From contig LR877153.1 of NCBI GenBank assembly GCA_903995115.1, positions 248,001 to 312,000 of the forward strand: a stretch of DNA of 64,000 nt. The letters run 5' to 3'. This document shows, piece after piece, positions 62,672 to 64,000 of this stretch. Under the pieces are notes generated by a model, which was not told the DNA's origin, did no database searches, and was given only the letters and a program-made list of their open reading frames with translations. Both the position numbers and the translations under genes were made by a program. This stretch comes from Angomonas deanei. Lineage: Eukaryota > Euglenozoa > Kinetoplastea > Trypanosomatida > Trypanosomatidae. The stretch's first letter is position 1. Every line of letters begins with the position of its first letter.

Positions 62672-62970
62672 AAAAAAAGAAAAAAAATTAATAATAATAA
62701 TTAAATTTTTTTTTTTTTTTAGTTGTATAATCTATTCACATGAAATGTAATTTTAAAAAAAAAAACATATTTTATTATTGTTGTGTCATTTTTTTTTGTT
62801 GTTTTGAAAAGCAGTTTTTAAATATTTTTTCTCTCTTTTTTTCATAAAAAAAAAAAAAGAAAACCCAAAAAAAAAAAAATTTAGATTTGTATTTTTTTAT
62901 TATTCCACACATTATAATTTATTATAATTATCATTGTCTATTTCAAAAAAAAAAAATAATAATAAAAAAA

Positions 62971-64000
62971 ATGAATCCAAACGATAATTCCGAAGAGAAT
63001 GAAACGATTAGTATTATTGTGAATTTTAATGCGAATAAAAAAAGATATGTCATCAAATTAGAAAAAAGAAATGTATATCGTTTGACGATTTCAAAAATAA
63101 AAAAAACCATTTTAGAATTAATTAAAAAATCTCAAAAATAATAATAATAATAATAATTTTGTGCTGATTGAAACCGTCGATGATTTTGATTTATTTTATA
63201 AAAATGAAAAATTATTTAATTTATACGAAACGGTTTTGGATTTAAATATTTCGGAAGAAGAAAAAGGAAATGTGTTTGAATTAATTATTCGAGACGAAAA
63301 AAGAAAAAAAGACGAATCCGAAAATAATAATAATAATAATGAAATAAAAAGTGAAACTAATGAAATAGAAAATAAAGAAGAACAAGAAGAAGATACTGGT
63401 ACGCCATCTAGTGAAGAAATTAAAAATGAAATAAATAATAATAATAAAATAAACGAAATCAATGAAAATGAAATTAAAAATAATAATAATGAAAATAATT
63501 CGCCAACGTCAAAATATCGTCAAATTATTTCTTTTACAAAAAAAGATTCCGATTCGGATTCTTCCTCGGAAAATAATGAAAATGAAAATAAAAATAATAA
63601 TTTAGAAAATAATAATAATAATAATATGGAAAGTTTAAGAAATGTATCCATGACCCTATCCTTTACGCACAGTACGTATCCCAGCGAGTGTAATCAAAAT
63701 AATAATAATGAAAATCAAAATAATAATAATGAAAATCAAAATAATAATGAAAATAATAACAATAACGAAGGATTCAGAATCTTTTCACCATCATGAAAAT
63801 GAAAAAGAAAATTATGAAAATTTATCCACCGAAAGTGAAAAAATAGAAAAAGAAAATAATAATAGCGAAGAGGAAACCACACAAACTTTTCACAATAATG
63901 AAAATGAAAATGAAAATAATAATAATTATGAAAATAATAATATTATTTTGGAAGAAGATAAAATTTCTAGCGTCGAAAATATGGAAAGTGAAAGTGAAAT
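62971..64000 (+). CDS. Acidic Asn-rich protein, partial at window end (two frame breaks)
   Basis: Starts MNPNDNSEENETISIIVNFN. The first ~80 residues look folded: ISIIVNFNANKKRYVIKLEK, then RLTISKIKKTILELIKKSQK, a beta-beta-helix order reminiscent of a ubiquitin-like fold, continued after a break near 63140 by FVLIETVDDFDLFYKNEKLF and VLDLNISEEEKGNVFELIIR. That pattern (strand-strand-helix-strand) would fit a ubiquitin-like or similar small domain, but this is by shape only. The remainder is Asn/Glu low complexity with Ser/Asp pairs (DSDSDSSSENN). A further frame change near 63796 leads to HHENEKENYENLSTESEKIE, and the frame stays open to the end of the window. Function unknown; the C-terminus lies outside. 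Confidence 0.5.

Noticed and set aside
1-64000. Bacterial operons or horizontally acquired bacterial island
   Set aside because: The one-direction gene order first looks bacterial, but PheRS beta, FCF1, RPN9, LST8, COX19 and the SLC25 carrier are all eukaryotic types and the spacers are long T/A-run sequences.
1-64000. tRNA, rRNA, snoRNA genes and mobile elements
   Set aside because: I scanned spacers by eye for tRNA-like boxes, long inverted or terminal repeats, and reverse-transcriptase or transposase motifs and saw none. A covariance-model and repeat search would be needed to exclude small RNAs.

Overview
This window reads as nuclear DNA of a kinetoplastid (Euglenozoa), most likely a trypanosomatid-type flagellate. 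All credible genes lie on the + strand for 64 kb. I see no intron-like interruptions. Most genes are preceded by a pyrimidine run and then an AG 15-120 bases before the start codon, as expected for spliced-leader trans-splicing of a polycistronic unit. Standard stop codons are used. I cannot name the genus. Tandem mitochondrial 4-coumarate:CoA-ligase-like genes and the asparagine-rich proteins would be the best handles for placing it.

Region 1 (1-20.2 kb) is GC-rich in its genes and holds conserved housekeeping functions. There are four paralogous mitochondrial acyl-CoA ligase (4CL-like) genes, with a UPF0301/YqgE-like gene between the second and third. They are followed by the TOR-complex WD40 protein LST8, a TruA-family pseudouridine synthase whose catalytic Asp appears replaced by Glu, a Cir_N-domain splicing-factor-like protein, a medium-chain-type acyl-CoA dehydrogenase, and the beta subunit of cytosolic phenylalanyl-tRNA synthetase. 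The ligases and the dehydrogenase suggest mitochondrial acyl-CoA activation and oxidation.

Region 2 (20.5-35.9 kb) changes sharply. Coding sequence becomes AT-rich and is invaded by in-frame (AAT)n runs encoding polyasparagine. A ~1,550-residue protein with a likely mitochondrial leader is followed by a giant (~3,180-residue) unrecognised protein. The giant has membrane spans at its C-terminus, nine copies of an invariant FDDIPVG motif, and near-identical nucleotide cassettes repeated up to three times. A small tail-anchored protein follows.

Region 3 (36-64 kb) mixes coiled-coil, probably cytoskeletal or flagellar, proteins with conserved genes: an SLC25 carrier, proteasome lid subunit RPN9, COX19, an actin-related protein and the rRNA-processing nuclease FCF1/UTP24. 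Two non-adjacent genes (36.1 kb and 51.7 kb) share a repeated DPYRELGD peptide. A ~2,490-residue coiled-coil protein carries cysteine-rich zinc-type clusters near both halves.

A striking general feature is about 35 single-base breaks of reading frame, often in A-runs or AAT arrays, after which the same protein continues in another frame. They also hit conserved enzymes at their most conserved motifs. The simplest reading is uncorrected indels in the assembly, so several entries below are single genes spread over two or more frames. Pseudogenisation or programmed frameshifting remain alternatives for individual cases.
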